Both the position numbers and the translations under genes were made by a program. Under the pieces are notes generated by a model that saw only the letters and a program-made list of their open reading frames with translations, searched no databases and was not told the DNA's origin. From Bolinopsis microptera (lineage: Eukaryota > Ctenophora > Tentaculata > Lobata > Bolinopsidae), in assembly GCF_026151205.1 (NCBI RefSeq), contig NC_087082.1, positions 16,895,401 to 16,959,400 on the forward strand: DNA of 64,000 nucleotides. The letters run 5' to 3'. This document shows positions 45,044 through 54,909 of this stretch, one piece after another (the stretch's first letter is position 1; each line of letters opens with the position of its first letter).

Positions 45044-45725
45044 CTGCAGCTGTCAGCCTATTTCATATATACTGTTACCTAACGACATTCCCCTTTTGGT
45101 TATTCCATGTAACTCAGTTCCATGTAAATTGTTTCTTGTTCATGCTAGTGTTTTAATACCAATAACTTAGTTTCATTGAATAGTTCACTTACGGGAACCT
45201 CACAGGGCTACTTGGATGCTGCCCGGAGTTTTTATAAAACAGTGGCGACGAGTTACGTATAATGATTAGCCGTTCCAGATTCATAGAAAAATTGCCTGTA
45301 AGCGGCAACCAGAACACTAAACTTTCTACCATATCTGAAGCTTACAAATTGAATTATTTAAGCTGAGAATCTTTTCATCTTGAGCTACTAAAAAGGGCCA
45401 AAATAACCCACCCTGAACTCTATGATGCATCCATCAAAAGAAATTTTGTGGTTAAGAGAACGCCTGGATCATTTAATGCAATATCCCGGACATAGCTCTT
45501 GAGCACTGGCCACTAAGTAGACTATTCTGAGGAGTGCCATGAGTTCTCATGGGATAATCGGCAATAGATTTAGATATAAATGTATACGGTTTTACACAAC
45601 TTTCTATAAACAAGACGGTAAGAGTAATAAATTGTAATTATTTCAAAAATTATTATATTACGTTAATAATTATAAACAATATTTTGTTTATAATTATAAG
45701 AGGATTGAAGAGAAACCTACTAGTG
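45044..45725. other. Intergenic, no gene recognised
   Basis: Short frames only. 45640-45700 contains a near-palindromic TTATAATTATAAACAATATTTTGTTTATAATTATAA hairpin just before the next ORF. Confidence 0.5.
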
Positions 45726-46214
45726 ATGGCTAATCACCACACCAGATATGGAGAATCCACTCAAAGGATTCATAAGATAGTGGCAGAAGAATTGGACAAA
45801 CGATTCAAGACAAATCCTCCCAAACACTTCAAAACAGGAGTACAAAAGAAGAGGATAATGAGAGATGCAGCAACCCGTCAGCAACAACAGTCACAGGGAG
45901 AGGCGAGCAATAGTTCCAGTGCCCCACCGAAGACAGTAGCAGAAAACACCACGATCATGAGGGAGCGTTTGCTGCAAATCTCACAGAAGCTGGAGATGAT
46001 CCCTAAAGGAGGAGAAACGAAAGGAATCTTAATAACAGATTCAATAAAATGGACAATAGAAGAATCTAGAACGGGTTCACTACCACCCTTCCCAAAATAC
46101 CAGGGATACAAGGGTCTATGGTCAATTGAGAAGGCCAAGCTCGACATATCCACTATTCCAAAGGATCGATCCCACGAGTTGAGGAAACAGATGGGTAGAA
46201 TGGTGGAGAACTAA
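45726..46214 (+). CDS. Unknown hydrophilic protein, 162 residues
   Basis: Clean ATG frame to TAA. N-terminal basic helix (YGESTQRIHKIVAEELDKRF), a Gln/Ser-rich linker (TRQQQQSQGEASNSSSAPP), a heptad-like stretch (MRERLLQISQKLEMIP) and a C-terminal globular part (SLPPFPKYQGYKGLWSIEKA). Start placed at the second ATG, MANHH, because the frame before it is AT-rich. It could be a retroelement gag or ORF1. It precedes a LINE ORF1-like gene by 240 bases, but relation is not shown. Confidence 0.5.
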   Translation: MANHHTRYGESTQRIHKIVAEELDKRFKTNPPKHFKTGVQKKRIMRDAATRQQQQSQGEASNSSSAPPKTVAENTTIMRERLLQISQKLEMIPKGGETKGILITDSIKWTIEESRTGSLPPFPKYQGYKGLWSIEKAKLDISTIPKDRSHELRKQMGRMVEN

Positions 46215-46456
46215 CTCAACACTCGATGCGACTCAACCGAAGCATTCATAAGCAAAACTGCAGATAGGAATCACTCAAAACTCTCATTGGCAGTAAATTA
46301 GTGGAAAAAAACATTAACGAAAGTTGAGTCCGTTTTAATCCTGCTGCACTCACTTCATCAGCTGAAAATGTTCATAGAGTAAGTAATAAGTATGCTTATT
46401 TAATCGCTTTTGTTACTCATTTTGAGCTCTCTTATCTCTGATCGTCAGTTGAGATA

Positions 46457-47104
46457 ATGCAGCGTAAGAGTTATAGTGCCGTTGGTTATACTTATGCCAA
46501 AGAGATATTTGTACTTACTCCAAATCTGAAGTTTGATGATTCTGTAAAAGCGGCTAACTTTGTGACGGAGTATTCAAATATTGTGGAAAATGACGAGAAA
46601 CTTTTGTAATCAGAAATTTGTGACGTTGTCAAATGTAAAAATATCAGTGAAATAAAACCAGAATTGTTAATGAGCAAATCATCATGCACTAAAGACAAAA
46701 TGGCAAAGTGGATACACGAAATTGCAAAAAGCTTCAAATTTGCGAATGATTTGCTGAAGGTCGCCAACAGTACTATCGTAAAGCTCCAGGGTGCGGCGAT
46801 CAGAGATAAAGATACCATCATAAAACTGCATGAGAAAGTCATCACAAACAAAACTGACCAGCTTGAGACAGTTACTTCAGCGGTTCAGTCGGAGATGAAA
46901 AGTTATTGTGACATAGTTAAGAGAAGCTGCAGTGAATCAGTTGTCACCCAAGAGAAGCTCAAAAAAGCGGTTAAGACAGTTGTGAAGGAGGAAGACAAAG
47001 GTAAAAACATCATGGTATTCGGACTTCACGATGAGAAAGAAAAAGATCTTTCAGCAAAGATCGACGAGTTGATGGTCTCTACTGGCCAAAAACCTTGTAT
47101 AGTG

Positions 47105-47135
<31 letters not shown>

Positions 47136-47984
47136 GAGGCTGGGCCAAGATAGCCCACGAGAGGATAGCATTGAGATGCTCTGCCTACCTCTGGGGTGTG
47201 GCAACCTTGGGCAAGGTTGCCGGTGAAATCAGAGTGATTGGTGGAGGATGGTGTAAGATGTTATTATATGAGTCAAAATGATACGCTTAATGCCAGCTGG
47301 GTTTGGAAAAGTAAAACGAGACGAGACAGCATATGAAATAATACTTTAAGTCACCCCGGTCTGATCCAGCTCCTCCGGCACAATTAAGCGTTTGGTGCGG
47401 TTTGCGAAATTGACAATTGTGGTGATGTGTTGGTTGTCGAATATGTCATTGACAGAGAGGTAGTAGTCCTGGAAATATTGACCTCTAATTTGGGCAATAG
47501 CCGGACACTGTCCAAGAAAGTGTGAGACAGTTTCCTCTCCGTCGCCGCACATAGGACAAGCACTGGTGTTTGATTTGCAAATGGTGTGAAGGTGTTTGTT
47601 TAAGCCGCAGTGACCCGTGATGAGGTGAACTGCAGTTCTGTAATCTTGTCTGTTTTTGCTGAGTGTAGTGTTGAGGTTTTTGATGTATAGTGTATACAGG
47701 ACAGTGTTAGATTAGGAACTATTTCAGAAGGTTCAGGCAACAGGCCGATAAAAGTTGTCCTAAGAAGTTCTGATTCTGTTCAAATGGTTCTTAGCCAAGC
47801 TAGAATACTGGTCAGGCAACTTCAAAAACGTGTACATTAGTCCCGATAGAACACGCGAAGAACGAACTGCACATCAACAACTTGTAAAAGAGATGAAGAT
47901 TAGAATTCAGAGTGATCCGAACAACTATCACTACATCAGGAATGGGACAATCATGAGCAAAGTAAAACAAGTAACCAAATGATA
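46457..47984 (+). pseudogene. LINE ORF1-like protein, split by a nested LINE
   Basis: Frame starts MQRKSYSAVGYTYAKEIFVL with a TAA at 46607, then a long coiled coil (KLQGAAIRDKDTIIKLHEKV) and NIMVFGLHDEKEKDL before the insertion at 47096. After the insertion it continues NRPIKVVLRSSDSVQMVLSQ, shifts one frame near 47820 and ends with NVYISPDRTREERTAHQQLV, HYIRNGTIMSK, TGA 47982. The sequence 'FGLxE..PRPIKV.F....V..LR.A..L..VYISPDRT.EER' is the usual layout of the single-stranded-nucleic-acid-binding ORF1-type protein of invertebrate CR1/L2-type LINEs. About 310 residues in all. One nonsense, one frameshift and the insertion make it inactive. Confidence 0.7.
47096..47693 (-). mobile_element. 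5'-truncated LINE insertion with perfect target duplication
   Basis: A 27-base T run (47105-47131) is the poly(A) tail of a minus-strand LINE. The 10-base TGTATAGTGT occurs at 47096-47105 and 47684-47693, a perfect target-site duplication. The minus frame 47683-47346 reads KNRQDYRTAVHLITGHCGLN, HTICKSNTSACPMCGDGEET and VSHFLGQCPAIAQIRGQYF, the ribonuclease H end and C-x2-C-x8-H-x4-C zinc knuckle of Jockey/I/R1-type LINE polyproteins. Then follow a stop and about 200 bases of 3' UTR. Truncation at 5' is typical of target-primed insertion. Confidence 0.9.
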
Positions 47985-48200
47985 AGGACTGATATATTAA
48001 GTAATATTCTAGTGAGAGTTCTAATAGTAATTCATTTTGATTATCATCAAGTTTTCACTGTTATCAGCAGGTTTTGATCCTGTGTTTTACAGATAATTCT
48101 GTATTGGGTTTTCAACAAACGCCCCAAGTTTGTACGATTTGAATGACATTGTATGATGTTACAAATTATTTTATAAATCTTCTTTTTTTTAAATCACCTA

Positions 48201-48493
48201 CGTGAGCCGCTGCTACTCTGGCGGCGCAACAGATAAAGAGATTGTGGTGGACAGCGGGATACTCGACAATTTCCCCTACATAATCGTTCTGTTCCATCTC
48301 CAGCTCAGCACACAGCCAAGTAACTGATAGGAATTGCGCCCAGTGGGGTAATCACGTACGTCAGTCGCTGCTACCCTGGTGGCACAACCGATAAGGAGGT
48401 TGTAGTGGATAGTGCTATACTGCAGAAGCTGACTGTTGGGTACAATGTCATAGCTGACAAGGGGTTCCTCATCCACGACATTTTACCCGAAGG
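48201..48493 (+). pseudogene. DDE transposase (PIF/ISL2EU type), two partial copies
   Basis: Copy 1 (about 48201-48283) reads TYVSRCYSGGATDKEIVVDS. Copy 2 (about 48330-48493) reads SGVITYVSRCYPGGTTDKEV, then AILQKLTVGYNVIADKGFLI and HDILPEG, ending at a possible donor GTTAGT. The order 'TYVS..YPG..SDKEI', 'L.pGD.vmADKGF.I' fits the DDE_Tnp_4 endonuclease domain of HARBI/ISL2EU elements, where the D of SDKE and ADKGF are catalytic or nearby. Only the middle of the domain is present. The repeat of the first motif 150 bases apart looks like an internal duplication. Confidence 0.65.
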
Positions 48494-49216
48494 TTAGTTT
48501 AGAGTAAGCAGAATAAAGAGTGGATGTATCTATTTCAGGCAATATTGCAATCATAGAAAATTTAATTTCAAGAGTGACACTTAACTCTATTTAAGTGCGA
48601 GAAGCAGTTACCCACTGATGCGACCAAAAAGGATTCAGTTCTCAAAAAAGAACTTCCAAACATTGGAAGTCAATGACTAATATGATGAGAAGTTTGTACG
48701 GTACGTACATTTAAAAATGTACGGCTGTACCGTACGTACTAATTAAAATTCGTCATAAAGTACGATAAATGGGTTTTCGATGGACTTTCCGACTTTCGTG
48801 ACAAAATAATAACAGGAACAGTGAGAACACTTGAAATGGCGCTACGGGCACCTAAACTTATGTCGCCGCATTCTTATTTCCATCATTAAAATAGTAGTTA
48901 CTCTACAGTCTACACCAATTGGAACATTGCCGCTTGAATCACGACAAGGAGGGCGTGAGACCTTATTTAGAAGACGACACTAACGTCATGAACCTGCCAA
49001 TTTTACAACATAGAACAATAAGGTAAAAAACGGAGCTATATATCCCTTATTCACCTCTATACATCAATGACAAGATCCCTTATTCAATTTCTAAATATAT
49101 TTCAGTTGAAAAATTAGTTAATATTTTACCACTACACAGGATAATATAATTTCATGTAAATATTTAATATTTTATGAAAAGTTACAAAATCAATATCAAA
49201 TATATACATATATAAT
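48494..49216. other. Intergenic with GTACGGTACGTAC hairpin
   Basis: 48694-48765 has inverted GTACGGTACGTACATTT / AAATGTACGGCTGTACCGTACGTAC, like 13987-14115. No gene. Confidence 0.5.
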
Positions 49217-49549
49217 ATGCAATACATAAGCACTAAAGTAAGAGAGCTCCCCAGTCTTACAATATCAGTAAGCACAAAGTTGGAAACTTTATCTACACCG
49301 GAGTTAACACAACACAGCCTCATCAGAAATGTCATTAAGCTAGAACGAGAGGAAGAACATCAGGAATCCTCGTCTTTTCAAACTCATGGACCATCATCCT
49401 CACAGGATGTTCAACACTTACCTTCCCCACAACCAGGACCATCCGCTTTGCAGCATACCGGGCACCCTCGTTCTCTAGCTCACAATCGAGATGTGCAAGA
49501 TAATACAAATCCTAGCACTGGTCCAATCACAGTGGACCAGTTTGACTAA
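49217..49549 (+). CDS. Ser/Pro/Gln-rich ORF, 110 residues
   Basis: ATG to TAA. N-terminal Thr/Ser/Leu-rich part (LPSLTISVSTKLETLSTPEL), then EREEEHQESSSFQ and SPQPGPSALQHTGHPRS. Composition suggests a disordered linker, as found in transposon proteins or transcription factors. No motif. GC is higher than the surroundings, which supports coding. Confidence 0.4.
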   Translation: MQYISTKVRELPSLTISVSTKLETLSTPELTQHSLIRNVIKLEREEEHQESSSFQTHGPSSSQDVQHLPSPQPGPSALQHTGHPRSLAHNRDVQDNTNPSTGPITVDQFD

Positions 49550-49589
49550 ACTAGGCATGCGAAGACACCTCAATTAGTCCAGGACATAG

Positions 49590-50250
49590 ATGATACGTAC
49601 GAACTCTACGAACTCCTCAGTGACAACGAACTCTACGAACTCATCAACCCAAAATTACGAACTCTTGAGGAGTTCGTTTTGTACAACTTACGTAAAATGA
49701 AATTAAACAGAAATTGTATTTACAATTCAGCCAATTCAACACATAACATACGATTGTAAAACAACTAAATATATTGGTACTCGAAACTTCTACCACGCGT
49801 CGCGTGTACACTGTACATTTCACAGCTCATTTGAGTATATATTCAATAAAAAGAGGAATAGATTGTCGACTGATAGAGTTGAAAAGTTGGTTTACGTTCA
49901 TGGAAATCTACGTTATTGTAAGTCAAAACAGGAAGTTCGCTGTTCCCATAAACATGCTTCAACAAGTCTGTTGAAGTATATTTCCGATGTTATGTCTGCT
50001 GAAAGTTAGTAAAATTTAACATTCTGTATTGCTCGTTATTTATTTATTTATACAAAAATATTATAGTTTTATTCTTTATTTTTACCCCAATAAATATCTG
50101 AGATCATGCGAGAAATCCTGAGCTGATTACTTTTTTTTTAAAACATTTTCCATGTTTTTTTTTGAAAAATTGACTAACGAACTCCAACGAACTCTAACGA
50201 ACTCCAAATTTTGAACGAACTCCACGAACTCTACGCCAAAAATCAACGAA
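49590..50250. repeat. AACGAACTC-cluster element
   Basis: Clusters of ACGAACTC(T/C)A units at 49597-49680 (five units, plus an inverted TGAGGAGTTCGT closing a hairpin) and at 50173-50252 (seven units) bracket about 500 AT-rich bases. Subterminal motif clusters at both ends are what DNA-transposon ends look like, but no terminal inverted repeat or target duplication could be fixed. Confidence 0.45.
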
Positions 50251-50925
50251 CTCCGCATCTATGGTCCAGGAGCCTCAAACAACGTGGCATGTCACGTGAA
50301 GACACCTGTCACGTGGCATGTGACAGTCCTCTCTGGATCGTCAACAATAACCTGCACGAACATCGAGCTTTCCGTTCGGATATGTTCAAACTTAAACTCG
50401 TAAAGTCATGTAATAATAAATGGTTACCATTGAATAATAAACTATACAATTAATAAAACATAAGTTATAACAATACTTAAAGTATTTACCAGGTAAATTT
50501 ACCTCTAACTGGTGTAATGGTTGGTCAAAACAATCATAAGATGAGCAAAAGCTTTAAATCGCGATAGGATCGAAAGTGTTATTAATATTATTAAGGTTTA
50601 AACCCTAATCAAAAAAACTAGGAATTTTATATTGTCATATTTTGAAAATTATTTCTCCCTTCTAGAGGTTAACTCCAATAGATAGGTATCATCAGATAAC
50701 TACGCGACGTCAACAGAGAATTGGAGATAGGAACAAAACAGGATATCGTGCGAGCATTACACTCTATAATATAATTATAAGGAAGATGTGAAGGAGACGG
50801 AATCTCTCAGGAATCGCCTGAGAAGTTGTGAAACGTTAATACGTGATCAGAGGATATAACTGAGGAGGAAAAGAGAAACGAGATGGATAATATTTGAATA
50901 AATAATATTTATTATTCCTATAGTC

Positions 50926-51240
50926 ATGTCCCTCTACACTTATCGGAATGGCAAAATATTCTTTTCGGATTCAGTAAAGACGTGTCTACTTCAACTTGAC
51001 GTTAAAACTCCAGTAAAGAGAAGAAACTGCCAAGAATGGAGGGAACTGTTAATCAAACTAGGGATTCTAGATCCCGATGAGAAAGTAATTGCAGCAGCAC
51101 AAAAATTTTGTAGAAACTATAGATATAACCTAAAGAAAGGACAAAGTAGGAGCAGTAGTATTAGTAGCAGTATTTTCAATAGTAGTAATAATAGTACAAT
51201 TTTAACTAGTATATGTAGTAGTAATAGTAGTCAAGAATAG
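50926..51240 (+). CDS. Unknown small protein with Ser/Asn tail, 104 residues
   Basis: ATG frame to TAG. MSLYTYRNGKIFFSDSVKTC opens it, then KTPVKRRNCQEWRELLIKLG and KVIAAAQKFCRNYRYNLKKG, a compact helical, basic domain. The tail is AGT/AAT microsatellite-coded Ser and Asn, a sign of repeat expansion. A TAAATAAA-like signal follows. KTPVKRR resembles RTPVKTIKR in the RG-family copy at 52150, a faint hint of relation. Confidence 0.45.
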   Translation: MSLYTYRNGKIFFSDSVKTCLLQLDVKTPVKRRNCQEWRELLIKLGILDPDEKVIAAAQKFCRNYRYNLKKGQSRSSSISSSIFNSSNNSTILTSICSSNSSQE

Positions 51241-51348
51241 TGTAAATAAACTTCAACCACTATTTTAGTTGTATTGAAGTTTTATAGTTTATGCTGTACT
51301 GTATAATGTATATTGAATGTTTATTGTTGATACACATTCCGTTTCAGG

Positions 51349-51760
51349 ATTAAGTCTCAATCTAAAGGACTGCTACCGATAGAAACGAAACAGGATCTCA
51401 AAGCAGTGTCTTTTCTCCCGGTATCACTGATATTGGACAGAGTGGAGACCTGGATAGTCAAATACGCCAGGGAAAGATCTTTCATTTGTCACTTTACCGC
51501 TCACTATGATGGCGGCGGACGGTATATATTCCCAACGCTCTTGCACAGCCCAAGTTGGCATACGCAAATGCGAGGGATGCTAAACCAAGCTGTGAATAAA
51601 CAGCTGATCAAGCTCTTACTAACAATAGACAGGTTGGTCTCAATATGTAGACTTTGTGGTAATGAGACTACTTTTCAAGTACCGAACGAATCAAGTGCTA
51701 AGATTCATGAGTATATGGAGAGGATGATTATCTTTAAAGTATTATTATGTATAAAATTTA
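51349..51760 (+). CDS. RG/CxxC family, long exon plus first CxxC copy
   Basis: After an acceptor TTTCAG at 51343-51348 a frame runs SQSKGLLPIETKQDLKAVSF, LILDRVETWIVKYARERSF, HFTAHYDGGGRYIFPTLLHS, then LVSICRLCGNETTFQVPNES and KIHEYMERMIIFK. The second part, C-x2-C then QVPNESSAKIHEYMERM, recurs in two more copies downstream. GTTGGT at 51640 could be a donor. The ATG at 51406 is the first in frame. The tail beyond 51760 (to 52023) runs into AT-rich DNA and the RG repeat in the wrong frame. Confidence 0.45.
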
Positions 51761-51903
51761 AAATAATCTTGCACGAGGGTAGGGACCGAGTATTTACATC
51801 CCATACTTCTCTAGAGATCATCACAAGTTTAATTGGGGAAATCAGATTTAGAGCTAACCGTGTAATCATTATATCTTCCCAAGGAATACAAATCTTTGTA
51901 TCA

Positions 51904-52198
51904 TGGCACGAGGACGCGGTACAGCAGGACACGGTACAGCAGGACGCGGTGCAGCAGGACGCGGTGCAGCAGGATGAACTGTCCAGGAAATCAGATAGAG
52001 TTTTGTCCTCCGTGCTGGGGTAAGAATGTCACCCGGTTTTCCCAGATTCCGAATGAATCAAGGGCCAAAATTCATTCATATATGGAGCGGATGGTGCTCT
52101 TCAGAGATTGCTTCTACGGACTTGTCCTCCGTAAGGAAGTGAGGACCCCGGTCAAGACTATAAAAAGGTCAGTTGCAACAGTCAAGATTATAAATTAA
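51904..52198 (+). pseudogene. RG/CxxC family copy 2
   Basis: MARGRGTAGHGTAGRGAAG from 51904 is a Gly-Arg repeat like RNA-binding RGG boxes. It stops at TGA. One frame over, NCPGNQIEFCPPCWGKNV continues with FSQIPNESRAKIHSYMERM and a basic end (RTPVKTIKRSVATVKIIN), TAA 52196. A single frameshift therefore separates the RG part from the CxxC part. The family would be a nucleic-acid-binding protein; no known name. Confidence 0.4.
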
Positions 52199-52476
52199 CT
52201 TTTGTTAAGGTATGGGGTCAGGCTTATGGACTCACTCAACCCATGGGCAACCTGAGGTTGACTAATATTGACCGGTGGATATTGCGTTGCTCTCGTCTGA
52301 GAATGTTGTTGCAGTGTTTACTATTTTATGGACAATTTGTATTGTATTTCTAAGAGCTAACTGTGTAATTAGTATGTCTGCCCTAGTATTTATTAATTCA
52401 ATCAATTTAATCTAGACTGGGAATTTAGACCTAACCATGTAATCAGTATAATATCTTCCCAAGGAATACAAATATC

Positions 52477-52563
52477 ATGGCTAGAGGTGTACGAGGAGGT
52501 GTACGAGGAGGTGTGGCAGCCACACTGTTTATTATAATATCCGTGCTACCACGGACTACTTAA
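52477..52563 (+). pseudogene. RG repeat remnant
   Basis: MARGVRGGVRGGVAA preceded by the same 40 bases (ATATCTTCCCAAGGAATACAAAT) as at 51870. It is a partial further copy of the RG start; no CxxC part follows. Confidence 0.4.
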
Positions 52564-53130
52564 TGCTGGTTTGAGTGGCTTGAGTTAATAGCCTTGCAAA
52601 TGTAATTAATCATAAGTGTTACTGTCGCACGTCATTCGTATATTGTTGTTTTCAAAATTTGAGTTTTCAACTCACTATTTTTATGTTGTTTCAGATCATG
52701 TTTCGAGTTTTCAGATCATTTTTATGCTTTTTCAGAACATATTGTTTAAATTATTATAATATTGTTGTTTTCACATCCACGACATTTATTTCCCCATTTA
52801 ATTTCAGAGTTTCAACTTTGTTTCTATATCGATAATCGATTCAAAGATAACTAAAATTTACTCTAACACGAAAGTAACCTAAATTGAACGGTCTAATTAC
52901 ACAAAACTGCACTCCTATAATGCAATTGTTATGAAGATCATGTGCTCTGGCAGTGAACTGCGGGGTTCTGGATGATTCGAAACCACGTGAAAGCAGATGA
53001 TTTCCTTGTACAAAGCAAACAATTTTTTGCGCGCACGACACACCTTTTCGTAATACGTCAATTTTCGAGGATTAATACGTATTCGTATTCCAATACGTAT
53101 TCCCTCCTAATACATATTTAACAACCTTGG

Positions 53131-53480
53131 TGTGGCTCGAGGTGGACGAGGAGCTGGAAGAACACCAGGAAGAGCCCCGCCGGCTTTATCGCTAAATTGT
53201 GGCTGTACAGTTACAAACGAGCTGAGTAAGTTTTCAATTTCTAAAGAAGCAATAGAAAAGGAGCTCATTTCTTTTTTATGGATTTTTTGTTAAGGAGGAG
53301 GTACGTGGCAAATATGTTTATAGCAAACCAGGAAATCAGATCGAGTTTTGTCCTCCGTGCTGGGGAAAGAATGTCGCCCGGTTTTCCCAGATTCCTAATG
53401 AATCGCGTGCTTAGATTCACTCTTACATGAAGAGGATGATTATCTTTAAAGAGTCTTATTATGGACTAAACATGAAGTAT
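53131..53480 (+). pseudogene. RG/CxxC family copy 3
   Basis: VARGGRGAGRTPGRAPPALS with a donor-like GAGTAAGTT near 53224, then, after TTATAGCAAACCAG, GNQIEFCPPCWGKNVARFSQ and IPNESRA with TAG at 53411, then IHSYMKRMIIFKE. The intron between the RG part and CxxC part is plausible here, which suggests that in copy 2 the intron was lost or the parts fused. The TAG kills this copy. Confidence 0.4.
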
Positions 53481-53559
53481 TATTTCACATCTTCACTCAT
53501 CAACTGAGAAATCGGCCCTTCCAATATATTGTTTTTTGACCCATAAATCCTCCTTTAAA

Positions 53560-53688
53560 ATGTCTTTTTATAAATTAGGAATTGTTAAGAAAGTGAAGCC
53601 GCTGGATTTAGATAGAGAAGAGGCCAGATTGATTGATAAATTTGGGACTAAGATTTGGGGCTTAAATAGGATAGTAGTTGTTAGATGA
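53560..53688 (+). CDS. Small ORF, 42 residues
   Basis: ATG to TGA, MSFYKLGIVKKVKPLDLDRE and LIDKFGTKIWGLNRIVVVR. Balanced composition for such an AT-rich place. It may be an exon of the RG-family locus or unrelated. Weak. Confidence 0.25.
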   Translation: MSFYKLGIVKKVKPLDLDREEARLIDKFGTKIWGLNRIVVVR

Positions 53689-53786
53689 TTTTATATTTAT
53701 ATATTTTCATTCAGGATGGCGTGATGTCGTGATGGACACACATGGTTACTACAACCAGAAAATCTACTGCTACGTGGAAGATCGCT

Positions 53787-54385
53787 GTAAGACAGGTCAC
53801 TACGCTCCTTGTCACCTTTGCTCTTCTCGGCTTTGCTACATGGAATGTTCGAGGTTTGACAAAAACGGACAAGCAACATCTGCTTGCCCAGGACTGTGAC
53901 AGATATAATTTAGACGTTATTGGATTACAAGAGACTAAAGTACGTCAGTTTTCAGATTCGAGACTTCCGGGAAATCATCGCCTTCTTTTGTTTGACCAGA
54001 AGGATGGTTACTACTTTACTATGGTGGTGGGTTTCTTATCAATACTCGTGTTAATCATTATTTCCGTTCATTTCATCAGATTAGCGATCGTGTTGTTTAC
54101 ATGGAGTTTTTTGTTCCTTCAAAATCTGCTTGCAAACCCCCTTGCAAATTGCGCATCGTTAACTGTTACAGCCCAACGAATCCAAAAACAATTTCAAACC
54201 CAGCAGCTACAGACCAGTTTTACCGTGAACTTCAAGTAGCAATGGATGTACCCGCACGTTATGAACTCTGGATACTGGGGGATTTTAATGCAAAACTTGG
54301 TAAACGATCAGATCAAGACTACAACAGTGGCCTTCATAAGAACTTAGGAAGGTACGGCGTTGGTAGGAGGAATATGTATGAATAA
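53787..54385 (+). pseudogene. LINE APE-type endonuclease domain
   Basis: First frame: LLGFATWNVRGLTKTDKQH and LDVIGLQETKVRQF, with Asn of WNVRG and Glu of QETK being the metal-binding residues of the exonuclease-endonuclease-phosphatase fold. After a frameshift near 54060: VVYMEFFVPSKS, CKLRIVNCYSPTNP and LWILGDFNAKLGKR, the GDFNA motif, then YGVGRRN. The DNA-nicking domain that starts target-primed reverse transcription is nearly whole but shifted. The fragment ends where unrelated DNA begins at about 54386. Confidence 0.75.
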
Positions 54386-54446
54386 GAAAAGAGATATGTT
54401 AAGGATTGAAAAACGCATGGGGTTAAGGCCGTGAGTTTTCCAATAT

Positions 54447-54469
54447 CCCCCCCCCCCCCCCCCCCCCCC
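54447..54469 (+). repeat. Poly-C run (23 bases)
   Basis: C homopolymer at the left side of the DNA that splits the LINE. Confidence 0.9.
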
Positions 54470-54715
54470 ACGGGAAAGCGTGAAGACCTGTTGGTGATAC
54501 CAACCTGGGATCGCATCATAAAAGCTTTGCTGTGTGAACTACACAATAATTTGATAACGAAGACTATGCGTAAGAGAACGTTGCGTAAAATACGTATTGT
54601 AGACTGCTGTAGAGATGTTCCAGTAGAGTTCCTCGCTAGGGCTTGCCGATCAGTAAAACGGCGGTGCAAGTTGTTCGTAGAGAAGAACGGAGGTCATATT
54701 GAGAATTTTCTGTAG
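54470..54715 (+). pseudogene. Transposase C-terminal fragment (Tc1/mariner-IS630 style)
   Basis: The frame reads TGKREDLLVIPTWDRIIKAL and RKIRIVDCCRDVPVEFLARA, ending CRSVKRRCKLFVEKNGGHIE and NFL, TAG. The end 'R...RC...VE.NGGHIE' is how many Tc1/mariner-type transposases finish (a run of Arg, a Cys, then GGHFE). The catalytic DDE residues lie upstream and are gone. An AATAAA signal follows at 54753. It lies between the LINE endonuclease and reverse transcriptase parts, so it came in as an insertion or the LINE halves are separate elements. Confidence 0.4.
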
Positions 54716-54909
54716 ATTTATTGTTGTTTATGATTGTGTGCATATTTTAAATAAAGTTATCCTTTCGCAACAGCTATGTTCCACTATTCATTTTCCGCCA
54801 GGAATTCTCTAATAATTCCTACGGTAAGGCTCAGGTAGCACGCTTAAAGCATGGCATGGCCGCATGGGGTACGTGATATCAGATTTACACGAAGAATTCT
54901 GCCAAAAAA

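Noticed and set aside
52921-52995. Possible tRNA-derived SINE (GGTTTCGAATCATCC on the minus strand)
   Set aside because: Only a vague B-box-like stretch; no A box at the right distance and no 3' tail.
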